Positions 25,955 through 33,744 of a stretch of 53,391 nt of DNA are shown here, piece by piece. Where the stretch lies: the NCBI GenBank assembly GCA_002360495.1, contig DEQO01000044.1:1-53391 (forward strand). The letters run 5' to 3'. The translations under genes and the position numbers were made by a program. The first letter of the stretch is position 1; each line of letters starts with the position of its first letter. This DNA comes from Flavobacteriales bacterium UBA3364 (GTDB taxonomy: Bacteria; Bacteroidota; Bacteroidia; Flavobacteriales_F; PHOS-HE28). Below the pieces are notes generated by a model. It had not been told where the DNA came from. It made no database searches and worked only from the letters and a program-made list of their open reading frames with translations.

Positions 25955-27574
25955 TCAACCCAGGAACGGATACCCATGTTCCGTCGGCGGAACGAAGGTC
26001 TCCTTGATCGTACGCGGGCTTACCCAGCGGATCAGGTTGAGGTAGCTGCCGGCCTTGTCGTTGGTACCACTACCGCGCGCGCCACCGAACGGTTGTTGGC
26101 CGACGACCGCACCGGTCGGCTTGTCGTTGATGTAGAAGTTGCCCGCTGCGTTGCGCAGGATGTTGGTCGCCTCAACGATGCTTGCGCGGTCGTTGCTGAT
26201 CACCGCACCGGTCAAGGCATATTCACCCGTGGCATCGACCAGTTTCAGCGTTTCGGTCCAGCGCGCGCTGTTGTACACGTAAATGGTGAGCACAGGGCCG
26301 AAGATCTCTTCGCACATCGTTACGCTCTTCGGATCCTTCGTAACGGCCACCGTCGGTTCGATGAAATAGCCCGTCTTCTTGTCGTACTTGCCACCCGCGA
26401 TGATCTGGATGTTCTTCTTGTCCTTTTTCAGCGCATCGATGTAGCCTGCGATCTTGTCGAAGCTCTTCTCGTCGATCACGGCACCGATGAAGTTCGAGAA
26501 TTCACGTGGGTCGCCCATCTTCATTTCGGCGAGGTCGGCGAGCAGCTCTTTCTTCACCTGTGGCCAGATCGTCTCGGGGATGTAGGCGCGGCTTGCGGCA
26601 CTGCACTTCTGCCCCTGGAATTCGAAAGCACCACGGCTCAACGCCGTTGCAACGACCTTCGGGTCGGCTGAAGGATGGGCCACCACAAAGTCCTTACCCC
26701 CCGTTTCACCTACGATGCGCGGGTAGCTGCGGTAGACCGGCAGGTTCTCGCCGATGGTCTTCCAGATCTGGCGGAACACCCCCGTGCTGCCAGTGAAGTG
26801 GATGCCAGCGAAATCCTTGTGCTTGAAGATGACATCACCCGCCACGGAACCGCTCACGTGGATCAGGTTGATGACACCCGCCGGCAACCCGGCGGCCATG
26901 AAAACCTCCATGAGCACCTGGGCACTGTAGCATTGGCTATCGGCACACTTCCATACGACGGTGTTGCCCATCAATGCGCAGCTACTCGGCAGATTCCCCG
27001 CGATGGCCGTGAAGTTGAACGGGGTGAGGGCGAAGACGAATCCTTCCAGTGCACGGTACTCCAAACGGTTCCACACACCAGGCGAGTTCGTGGGCTGGTC
27101 GCGGTAGATCTGTTGCGCGTAGTGGACGTTGAACCGAAGGAAATCGATCAGCTCGCAGGCGCTGTCGATCTCGGCCTGGTAAGCATTCTTGCCCTGTGCC
27201 AGCATGGTGGCTGCGTTGATCTGGGCGCGGTAAGGCCCGGCCAGCAGATCGGCGGCTTTCAGGAAGATGGCCGCTCGATGCTCAAAGGGCATGTTCTCCC
27301 AATTCGCCTTTGCCTTCAGTGCTGCGTCGATGGCCGCTCGTACGTGCTTGGCCTCCCCGTGATGCGAAGAGCCCAGGTTGTGAGCATGCTTGTGCGGGGG
27401 GCTCATTTTCCGCAGGTCCTTCGTCTCGATCGCATGCCCTGCGATCCACATCGGTGCATCGATCCGCATGCGGAGGCGGCGGTCCAGCTCGGCCTGAAGT
27501 TCCTTGCGCTCAGGGGTGCCCGTTCCGTAGGACAGGACAGGTTCATTCTTGGGAGTGGGAACGGTGAAGTTCAT
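25955..27574 (-). CDS. pruA: L-glutamate gamma-semialdehyde (P5C) dehydrogenase
   Basis: A 539-residue aldehyde dehydrogenase of the stand-alone P5C dehydrogenase type, which oxidises glutamate semialdehyde to glutamate with NAD in proline catabolism. Catalytic residues are visible: Cys324 in GQKCSAASR and Glu290 in GETGGKDF. The conserved FALTPFNFTAIAGNL and EIFGPVLTIYVY segments and the C-terminal GQQPFGGARGSGTNDKAG are typical. Length matches eukaryotic-like stand-alone enzymes. The ATG at 27574 (MNFTVPTPKNEP) is chosen. TATCTTCG, a -7-like element, lies about 70 bp upstream. No proline dehydrogenase gene is nearby, so the other half of the pathway lies elsewhere. Confidence 0.94.
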   Translation of the reverse strand: MNFTVPTPKNEPVLSYGTGTPERKELQAELDRRLRMRIDAPMWIAGHAIETKDLRKMSPPHKHAHNLGSSHHGEAKHVRAAIDAALKAKANWENMPFEHRAAIFLKAADLLAGPYRAQINAATMLAQGKNAYQAEIDSACELIDFLRFNVHYAQQIYRDQPTNSPGVWNRLEYRALEGFVFALTPFNFTAIAGNLPSSCALMGNTVVWKCADSQCYSAQVLMEVFMAAGLPAGVINLIHVSGSVAGDVIFKHKDFAGIHFTGSTGVFRQIWKTIGENLPVYRSYPRIVGETGGKDFVVAHPSADPKVVATALSRGAFEFQGQKCSAASRAYIPETIWPQVKKELLADLAEMKMGDPREFSNFIGAVIDEKSFDKIAGYIDALKKDKKNIQIIAGGKYDKKTGYFIEPTVAVTKDPKSVTMCEEIFGPVLTIYVYNSARWTETLKLVDATGEYALTGAVISNDRASIVEATNILRNAAGNFYINDKPTGAVVGQQPFGGARGSGTNDKAGSYLNLIRWVSPRTIKETFVPPTEHGYPFLG

Positions 27575-27699
27575 TTCAACAGAGGTTCTATGGGTCGTTG
27601 GACCCGTGCGCAGATGCTGTGGGTGATCCTGGATCTGAGCCTGCGAAGATACTCCGCCCTCCAAAGAGCGATAGTGCTGGACGCCACGGTCACGGGGTA

Positions 27700-28323
27700 T
27701 CAGGCTTCGGTGTATCTGGTGTGCGTAACACCCAGATCCTTGATCAGCCCGTCCTTCAGGCCGTAAACCCAACCGTGTACGTGCAAATTGCGGCCCTTGG
27801 CCCAGGCATCGCGAACGATGGCGGTGCGACTGAGGTCGTAAGCCTGCTCGGCCACGTTGATCTCAACCAACCGGTCGAAGCGCTTTTCCTCATCGACGAT
27901 GGCATCGAGCTCCTCTTTGTGCATCCGTGCGATGTCGCGGATCTCGCGGATCCAGTACGAGGCGGCGCCACCGAACTCCGGGCCCATGGCCGCCTTCACC
28001 CCGCCACAGCCGTAATGGCCGCACACGATCAGGTGATCGATACCGAGCACGTTCACCCCATAGTCCACCACGCTGAGCATGTTCAGGTCGGTGTGGATCA
28101 CCATGTTGGCGATGTTCCGGTGGATGAACATGTCGCCGGGCATGGTGCCGGTGATCTGGTTGGGCGGCACGCGGCTGTCGGCGCAGCCGATCCAGAGGAA
28201 GAAGGGATGCTGGTGCTTGCTCAGCTCCGTGAACAGCTCCGGATTCTCCCGGTGCATGCGGGCGCTCCATTCCTGGTTACGCGCTAAGAGGGTCTTGTGC
28301 AGGTCTTCCTTGTTCTCTGGCAT
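27700..28323 (-). CDS. Beta-carbonic anhydrase (first)
   Basis: A 207-residue beta-class carbonic anhydrase that interconverts CO2 and bicarbonate. Zinc ligands are Cys47 (WIGCADSRVPP, with the Asp49-Arg51 dyad), His103 and Cys106 (GHYGCGGV). The GDMFIHRNIAN loop is characteristic. The ATG at 28323 is used; TACCTTCG, a -7-like element, lies about 16 bp upstream. It follows a second, more divergent carbonic anhydrase and a SulP transporter on the same strand, which places it in inorganic-carbon handling. Confidence 0.94.
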   Translation of the reverse strand: MPENKEDLHKTLLARNQEWSARMHRENPELFTELSKHQHPFFLWIGCADSRVPPNQITGTMPGDMFIHRNIANMVIHTDLNMLSVVDYGVNVLGIDHLIVCGHYGCGGVKAAMGPEFGGAASYWIREIRDIARMHKEELDAIVDEEKRFDRLVEINVAEQAYDLSRTAIVRDAWAKGRNLHVHGWVYGLKDGLIKDLGVTHTRYTEA

Positions 28324-28395
28324 GTGCGTGCGGTGAGGTGACGAAGGTATCCGCCAAGGAGCCTTTCTCCATGACGGATACCCCACTGCACCGGT

Positions 28396-29019
28396 TCAAC
28401 GATCGGTGAAGGCCACTTCGCCCGTGCTCACGTCGTACATACCACCCACGATCCCGATGGAGCCGGCGGACAGCATCTCCTTGAGGATCGGGCTCCGCTC
28501 GGAGATCTGGTCCATGGCCAACTCCACATTGCGGTGCGCGACAGCTTCCACGAACGGGCTGTTCTTGCTGTTGCGTTCGCCTTGGGTCGTGGTGTCATCC
28601 ACCGCGGGGCGGATCTTATTGAGCAGGGTGGTGAGGTTGCCCATGCGAACGTCATCGCACGCGCCTTTCACCGCCCCACATTTGGAATGGCCCAGCACCA
28701 TGATCAGTTTGGCGCCGGCCACTTTGCAGGCGAACTCCATGCTGCCGAGGATGTCCTCGTTCACGCAGTTGCCGGCGATGCGCACGCTGAAGATATCGCC
28801 GAGGCCTTGATCGAAGATCAGCTCGGCGCTGGTGCGGCTGTCGATGCAGCTCAGGATCACCGCGAAGGGGTGCTGCCCGTCGCTGGTCTCGTTCACCTGC
28901 TTCAGCAGGTCGCGGTTCGCTTTCAGGTTCTGGATGAAGCGCTTGTTGCCATCCTTGAGGATCTCCAGCGCCTTGGCTGGAGTGAGGTGCTGCTGGGTCT
29001 CTTTGGTATGGGTTCTCAT
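28396..29019 (-). CDS. Beta-carbonic anhydrase (second)
   Basis: A 207-residue beta-carbonic anhydrase of a different subgroup from its neighbour. Zinc ligands are Cys58 (ILSCIDSRTSAE, with the Asp60-Arg62 dyad), His111 and Cys114 (GHSKCGAV). A helical N-terminus (LTPAKALEILKDGNKRFI) is typical of this subgroup. It ends 72 bp before the first carbonic anhydrase and begins 33 bp after the SulP gene. The ATG at 29019 is supported by the helix that precedes the fold. No signal peptide, so cytoplasmic. Confidence 0.94.
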   Translation of the reverse strand: MRTHTKETQQHLTPAKALEILKDGNKRFIQNLKANRDLLKQVNETSDGQHPFAVILSCIDSRTSAELIFDQGLGDIFSVRIAGNCVNEDILGSMEFACKVAGAKLIMVLGHSKCGAVKGACDDVRMGNLTTLLNKIRPAVDDTTTQGERNSKNSPFVEAVAHRNVELAMDQISERSPILKEMLSAGSIGIVGGMYDVSTGEVAFTDR

Positions 29020-29052
29020 GGTTTCAATGTTGTTCTCGGTTGCGGATCGATG

Positions 29053-30636
29053 TCACTTCCTGCGGGTCACTGAGGCGATCAGCTCTTTCGTGCTGCGTTT
29101 CTTCGGCTTCTTCAGGCACACCAGCTCGATCTTCACGCCGCGCTCACGTTCACGCTGCTGGGCTTCCTGGATGATCTCCTGCACATCGGGGTCAAGGTTC
29201 ATGGTGCGGCTGGCGTCGAGCATCAGGTGCGTGCCTTCGGGCAGGTTGGTCAGCGCGCGTTGAATGCTGGCCTTGTTGAAGAAGGTGACCTCCTCGCTAA
29301 GCACCACGCGGCGCAACGGACCTTCATCGTCGCTCTCTTCTTCCACATGGAAGGGGCTGAGGTAGCTGTTCCGCAGCACAAAGAAGATGCCCACGCACAT
29401 GCCCAGCATCACACCCTTCAGCAGATCGATGAGGACAACGCCCAGCACGGTGACGATGAAGGGGATGAAGATGTACCAGCCTTGCGCGTACATGGTCTTG
29501 AAAAGCGAGGGCTTGGCGAGCTTGTATCCGGTGATGAGCAGGATGGCGGCAAGGCTGGCCAGCGGGATCATGTTCATGACGCCAGGTATCATCAGCACGC
29601 TAAGCAGGATCATCGCGCCATGCACGATCGCACTGAGCTTCGTGCGCGCGCCGCTCTGGATGTTGGCTGAGCTGCGCACGATCACCTGTGTGATGGGCAG
29701 GCCGCCAACGAGCCCGCTCAGCAAGTTGCCGATCCCTTGCGCCTTCAGTTCGAGATTGGCTGGGGTGATGCGCTTCTCGGGGTCGAGCTTGTCGGCGGCC
29801 TCCACGCAGAGCAGCGTCTCGATGCTGGCCACGATCGCCAGTGTCAGCGCTATGGTCCAAACTGCACTGTTGGTCAAGCCGGCCGGATCAGGGAAGGTGA
29901 GCACGGAGGAAAGCCCGGCGGAGAGGTCAGGCAAGCGCACCAGGTGATCGCTACTGATGGCCAGGCTCGGATGCCCCTGGAACAGCTTGGCTAGGACGGT
30001 GCCTAGCACCACGGCGACCAGAGGCCCTGGAACGAACGCGAGGGCCTTGATGCGTTTCACGAAGGGGCGCTCCCAAAGTATCATCAGTGCCAGACAGGCG
30101 AGTGTGATCACTACGGCACCCAGCGTAGGATTCTGCAGCGCGAACCAGAGCTCCTCGAAGGTGTTCAACTTGTCCATTTGATCGAACGTCTCATCACCCA
30201 TCCAGTCCTTATCGTCGCCTACGGCATGCGGTAGCTGTTTCAGGATGATGATCACGCCAATACCGGCGAGCATACCCTTGATCACGCTATTCGGGAAGAA
30301 GTAGGCGATCACCCCGGCGCGCACGAAACCGAGGATCACCTGAATGAGACCGGCCAGCACCACTGCGGTGAGGAACAATGGGAAGGAGCCGAGCTGCTGG
30401 ATCGCCACGAGCACGATGGCGGCCAGGCCAGCGGCAGGGCCACTTACACCGAGCTGAGAGCCGCTGATGGCCCCTACAACGATGCCGCCGACAATACCGG
30501 AGATAAGGCCGCTGATGAGCGGCGCACCGCTTGCAAGGGCGATGCCCAAACACAGCGGTACGGCTACGAGAAAGACCACCAAGGAGGCTGGAAGGTCCTG
30601 ACGCCAGTTGGAGAACAATGATGAAGAGGAGGACAT
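29053..30636 (-). CDS. SulP-family anion (probably bicarbonate) transporter with STAS domain
   Basis: A 527-residue SulP transporter. The membrane region (about residues 10-430) has the SulP N-terminal pattern (LPASLVVFLVAVPLCLGIAL), the GVSGPAAGLAAIV half-site and the SIETLLCVEAADKLD segment. A cytoplasmic STAS domain follows (VVLSEEVTFFNKASIQRAL, HLMLDASRTMNLDPD). SulP proteins move sulfate, bicarbonate or other anions, often with sodium. Two carbonic anhydrases directly downstream argue for bicarbonate. Only 33 bp separate it from the next gene. Sulfate cannot be excluded from sequence alone. Confidence 0.93.
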   Translation of the reverse strand: MSSSSSLFSNWRQDLPASLVVFLVAVPLCLGIALASGAPLISGLISGIVGGIVVGAISGSQLGVSGPAAGLAAIVLVAIQQLGSFPLFLTAVVLAGLIQVILGFVRAGVIAYFFPNSVIKGMLAGIGVIIILKQLPHAVGDDKDWMGDETFDQMDKLNTFEELWFALQNPTLGAVVITLACLALMILWERPFVKRIKALAFVPGPLVAVVLGTVLAKLFQGHPSLAISSDHLVRLPDLSAGLSSVLTFPDPAGLTNSAVWTIALTLAIVASIETLLCVEAADKLDPEKRITPANLELKAQGIGNLLSGLVGGLPITQVIVRSSANIQSGARTKLSAIVHGAMILLSVLMIPGVMNMIPLASLAAILLITGYKLAKPSLFKTMYAQGWYIFIPFIVTVLGVVLIDLLKGVMLGMCVGIFFVLRNSYLSPFHVEEESDDEGPLRRVVLSEEVTFFNKASIQRALTNLPEGTHLMLDASRTMNLDPDVQEIIQEAQQRERERGVKIELVCLKKPKKRSTKELIASVTRRK

Positions 30637-30742
30637 GATGATCTACTTGCCTGTTGGTGTGATGAAATGGATCCGTGAGGCCACCGCATATGCGGAACGC
30701 CTATGTTGGCCGGTGGCGATCGCCGACCGGGGCTTGTTCGGA

Positions 30743-31078
30743 TCAGGCCCTGGGTGGCTGGTGGGGCACCTCGCCGTGCAAGGTGTGGAGGAGCAACTCC
30801 TCCCAATGCGGCAGGGCCACCTCGTCCGGATCGCACCCGGAATGGCTGGCGGGCATCAACGGGCCCGGTGGGACACCGGTGTGATGCACCTCTTCTTCTT
30901 CGATCAGAGGCGGTGTCGTCGCGCCGACCTCATCACAGAAAGCGAGAAGTGCCGTGGAGAACATCACTTGCGGGACCATGAACAACCAAATGCCCAGCAA
31001 GGAGGCGAAAATGCGCGCCTTCCAACCACGCGTTCCAGCGTTCGTTGGGTCCATGCCGACGTGCAAAGTGAAGTTCAT
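30743..31078 (-). CDS. Small membrane protein of unknown function
   Basis: A 111-residue open frame with one membrane helix (IFASLLGIWLFMVPQVMF, about residues 23-40) and a polar, Glu/His/Pro-rich tail. I do not recognise it. Support for reality comes from the ATG at 31078, a TAGTTTCG element 10 bp upstream that fits the local -7 pattern, the coherent helix, and a position between apaG and the SulP gene on the same strand. The His/Glu-rich tail might bind metal, which is speculation. Confidence 0.55.
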   Translation of the reverse strand: MNFTLHVGMDPTNAGTRGWKARIFASLLGIWLFMVPQVMFSTALLAFCDEVGATTPPLIEEEEVHHTGVPPGPLMPASHSGCDPDEVALPHWEELLLHTLHGEVPHQPPRA

Positions 31079-31153
31079 CGATGGGCTGCGAAACTAGGTC
31101 GACCGATGGTGTGCTCCGGCTCGTTCACGGCTTTTAACAGCAGATGGATCGGT

Positions 31154-31540
31154 TCAGTTGGCTGCGTACGGATAGCGCAATTGCAATTCCGGGATCGTCA
31201 CATCGAACTCCTCGCCGTCACTGATGCGCTGCATGAGGTAGGTGCCTTCCATCCGGCCGAATCCGCTGCGGAGATCACAGGCACTGCTGTAGGTGAATTC
31301 CTCACCAGGGCGCAGGACGGGCGTTTCACCTACCACGCCGGGGCCTTCCACCTCGCGCACCGCGGCCAGACTGTCGCGGATGATCCAACGTCTGCGCTGC
31401 AATTGCACGGTGTCCCGACCGCTGTTCGCGATCGTGATCCGGTAGCTGAAGAGGAACCGGCCGGCCTTGGGGTCGCTATGGACAGCCTCGAAACGGCTCC
31501 TCACAGTGACCCTGATGTCGTGCGTTACCGTGGTGCTCAT
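31154..31540 (-). CDS. apaG: ApaG (Co2+/Mg2+ efflux-associated) protein
   Basis: A 128-residue immunoglobulin-like beta-sandwich protein. Motifs are FSYRITIANSGRDTVQLQRR, RWIIRDSLAAVREVEGPGVV, GETPVLRPGEEFTYSS and GRMEGTYLMQR, all standard for ApaG. ApaG is linked to Co2+ resistance and ApaH-related nucleotide signalling; the precise role is not settled. GATCTTTG just upstream of the ATG at 31540 fits the local -7 pattern. It is the first gene of the minus-strand run ending at the SulP-carbonic anhydrase group. Confidence 0.94.
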   Translation of the reverse strand: MSTTVTHDIRVTVRSRFEAVHSDPKAGRFLFSYRITIANSGRDTVQLQRRRWIIRDSLAAVREVEGPGVVGETPVLRPGEEFTYSSACDLRSGFGRMEGTYLMQRISDGEEFDVTIPELQLRYPYAAN

Positions 31541-31768
31541 GGTACAAAGATCTGTTATCCGGAGCGACCCTTGTGGGTCCGCTCCGTTGCGTTGAGGTCA
31601 AGATCGATCGTTGCGCGGACACGCGGGCATTTGCTTTGGACCGAGGCAAGTTGCACGGAAGTGGCTGAAGTTATGCCGTACAGGGGGGCATGTTGCACAC
31701 CGCCCGTTGTGGAAAGACCTGGGCCCTTCGGTTGACCCATATACCCGGCACCCGATACCTTGCCCGCC

Positions 31769-32824
31769 ATGAACCCGACCAGGTCATTCGCTCGTTCCCT
31801 AGGTATTGCCTGTGCAATGGGCTGCGTTCAACTCATGTGTGCACAATACGATGGGCCCGAAAGTGTGGAGTACGATCCCGTGGGTGACCGCTATTTCGTG
31901 AGCAATACCGGTGATGCTTCCATCAAGGTCCGGTCACAGGATGGTTCCGTTGCGGACTTTGTCACCGACATGGAGGAACCACCCTATGGGCTGGAACTTG
32001 TGAACGGTGTGATCTACGCCTGCATGGGAAGCGGTGTTCGTGGCTATGACGCGGTCACCGCAGCGCCTGCGTTCAACGTGAACCTGGATGCCACGTTCCT
32101 GAACGGGATCACTTCGGATGGGACATCGCTGTACGTGACCGATTTCTCTTCCGAACGGATCTACAAGGTGGAGATCGCCACCGAACAAGCATCCACGTTC
32201 GTCGATGATACCCAGGGTACACCGAACGGGATCGAGTGGGACGCTGCGAACCAACGTTTGGTGGTGGTGTTCTGGGGCAACAATGCGCCGATCAAGGCCT
32301 ATGATATCGTGTCCGGAGCGGGGTCCACGCTGGTGGCCAATTCAGGGGTAGGGAATATCGACGGCATCACCATTGACTGCCTCGGCAACTTCCTCATCGC
32401 CTCGTGGTCGCCGAACCGGATTACGCGTTTCGAGCCCACCTTCACATCGGCCGGCGTGAATACCGGGATCTCCGGGCTCAACCATCCTGCTGACATCGAC
32501 TTCGATGCTAACAACAACCGCGTTTGCATCCCGAACTCCGGTTCCAACACGGTGACCTTGGCCTCGGTAAGTTGCGAGAATGCCGTTCCGGAACTACGGG
32601 CGGTCTCCACACATGTCATCCCGAACCCGACAAGTGGTCTGGTGCGGTTCGATCCGCCATTGACCACGTTCGAACCGTATATCGTCATGGACGCGCGCGG
32701 CTTGCTTATCGCTGGTGGAACCCTCGCGCCGCGTGGTCAATTGGACCTCAGCGGGCTGGAAGCAGGCATCTATGTGATCTACTTCAGCCGACTTGCACGC
32801 GAGGTGCGTGTGGTGAAGGAATAG
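31769..32824 (+). CDS. Secreted NHL/SMP-30-like beta-propeller with T9SS sorting domain
   Basis: A 351-residue exported protein. A signal peptide (to LMCAQ) leads to a six-bladed-type propeller of SMP-30/NHL look, with repeated blades such as GPESVEYDPVGDRYFVSN, TFLNGITSDGTSLYVTDF, GIEWDAANQRLVVVFWG and HPADIDFDANNNRVCI. From about 275 a T9SS type A C-terminal domain follows (THVIPNPTSGLVRF, LSGLEAGIYVIYF, ending VRVVKE). The ATG at 31769 is used; an in-frame TTG lies at 31760. TACCTTGC lies 9 bp before the ATG. Substrate or binding partner unknown. Confidence 0.83.
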   Translation: MNPTRSFARSLGIACAMGCVQLMCAQYDGPESVEYDPVGDRYFVSNTGDASIKVRSQDGSVADFVTDMEEPPYGLELVNGVIYACMGSGVRGYDAVTAAPAFNVNLDATFLNGITSDGTSLYVTDFSSERIYKVEIATEQASTFVDDTQGTPNGIEWDAANQRLVVVFWGNNAPIKAYDIVSGAGSTLVANSGVGNIDGITIDCLGNFLIASWSPNRITRFEPTFTSAGVNTGISGLNHPADIDFDANNNRVCIPNSGSNTVTLASVSCENAVPELRAVSTHVIPNPTSGLVRFDPPLTTFEPYIVMDARGLLIAGGTLAPRGQLDLSGLEAGIYVIYFSRLAREVRVVKE

Positions 32825-33206
32825 ACCGGTTCGATCGCGGTGTCTGCCGAGAATGTCGGCTTCCGGATAGTTCTCCATACCCATTCGTGACGTCCTGCAT
32901 GCTCATGAACAGTATGGTGGTCCGCGGGCAAAGGATCACCTTGATGTACTTCCCGGTCGGGGCCAAAGGATCCCGGGGGTGGATCGGGTCCTTTTTTGGT
33001 CGGATCATGGGCGGCAGCGGGTTCGGACCGTGGTTCGCAACGATGGAACGATAACGGTCGATCGCGATGCGACCGGTCTACCACTGTACGCGCCTGAACG
33101 GAGGGGCGCAGGTGACTTCAATGCGGACCTGGAGCTAAGGACTGCGGAACGCATGCGGTCGCCTGGAAGCGGGACCGAACGGTCAGGGAAGGGCGTTGCT
33201 CCTATT
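32825..33206. other. Gene-free stretch between convergent genes
   Basis: About 380 bp between the propeller gene and the KTSC gene. It contains the terminator at 32965-32997. Small open frames on both strands here have no coherent domain or start signal. I see nothing else. Confidence 0.5.
32965..32997 (+). terminator. Rho-independent terminator
   Basis: AAAGGA-T-CCCG (32965-32975) pairs with CGGG-TCCTTT (32985-32994) with a one-base bulge and a 9-nt loop, followed by a run of T. It lies 140 bp after the propeller gene stop, in the right orientation for it. Confidence 0.8.
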
Positions 33207-33650
33207 TCAAGCCTCGTTCGCCTTCTTGATACGGCGATAGGTGAAAACATGGAGGATGTGCCGGCGTGCGAACCGTAGGTTGCCGTCGTTCTTCACGAAC
33301 TTGTTGTAGACGTTGGCCGGTACGTTGAAGTACTCGTAAACGCTGCCGTCCGCGAAGGTGAGGTGCAAGGTCATCGCCTTGTAGTGGAAATCCGTGATGG
33401 CACTGGCCGAGATCGTCTTCTCGAACTCCTCTTTGTTGCTTGCGTGCGTCTCCGGGTGTATGCTCACCAGGAAGTGGTACGCATCGATGATGTGCTTGCT
33501 CATCGCTTCGGCCTCCGCCCGCGCGGCTTCTTCCTGGAAGCGGTCGGGATGATGGGTCTTCATCAGGCCCTTGTAAAGCAGTCCCAGTTCCTTCAGGTCG
33601 TGCTTTGCGGCGGCCCCCAGCAGTTTCCGGCTATCGAGTATCTTCTTCAT
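33207..33650 (-). CDS. J-like plus KTSC domain protein
   Basis: A 147-residue cytoplasmic protein with two parts. Residues 1-60 look like a degenerate J domain: a helix, then KTHHPDRF with the HPD triad at 34-36, then a second helix (AEAEAMSKHIIDAYHFL). Residues about 80-140 form a KTSC domain (LHLTFADGSVYEYFNVP, FVKNDGNLRFARRHI), a small fold of unknown function named for its C-terminal Lys-Thr-Ser-Cys-like motif. J domains recruit Hsp70, so a link to DnaK is possible. The ATG at 33650 follows GACCTTTG about 30 bp upstream. Confidence 0.82.
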   Translation of the reverse strand: MKKILDSRKLLGAAAKHDLKELGLLYKGLMKTHHPDRFQEEAARAEAEAMSKHIIDAYHFLVSIHPETHASNKEEFEKTISASAITDFHYKAMTLHLTFADGSVYEYFNVPANVYNKFVKNDGNLRFARRHILHVFTYRRIKKANEA

Positions 33651-33744
33651 GAAAAGCACCTTCCAGCGGAAAGCGGCCGCAAAGGTCGCGTTTTGGCGGG
33701 GAATGGCACACGGTGCTGTCGCTCCTGAGTGCAACTTCGCCCCA

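Noticed and set aside
26675..27766. 363-codon plus-strand frame
   Set aside because: Antisense to P5C dehydrogenase, whose catalytic residues are intact.
32893..33053. Small plus-strand frame of about 50 codons across the terminator
   Set aside because: It runs straight through a strong terminator hairpin and has no recognisable features.
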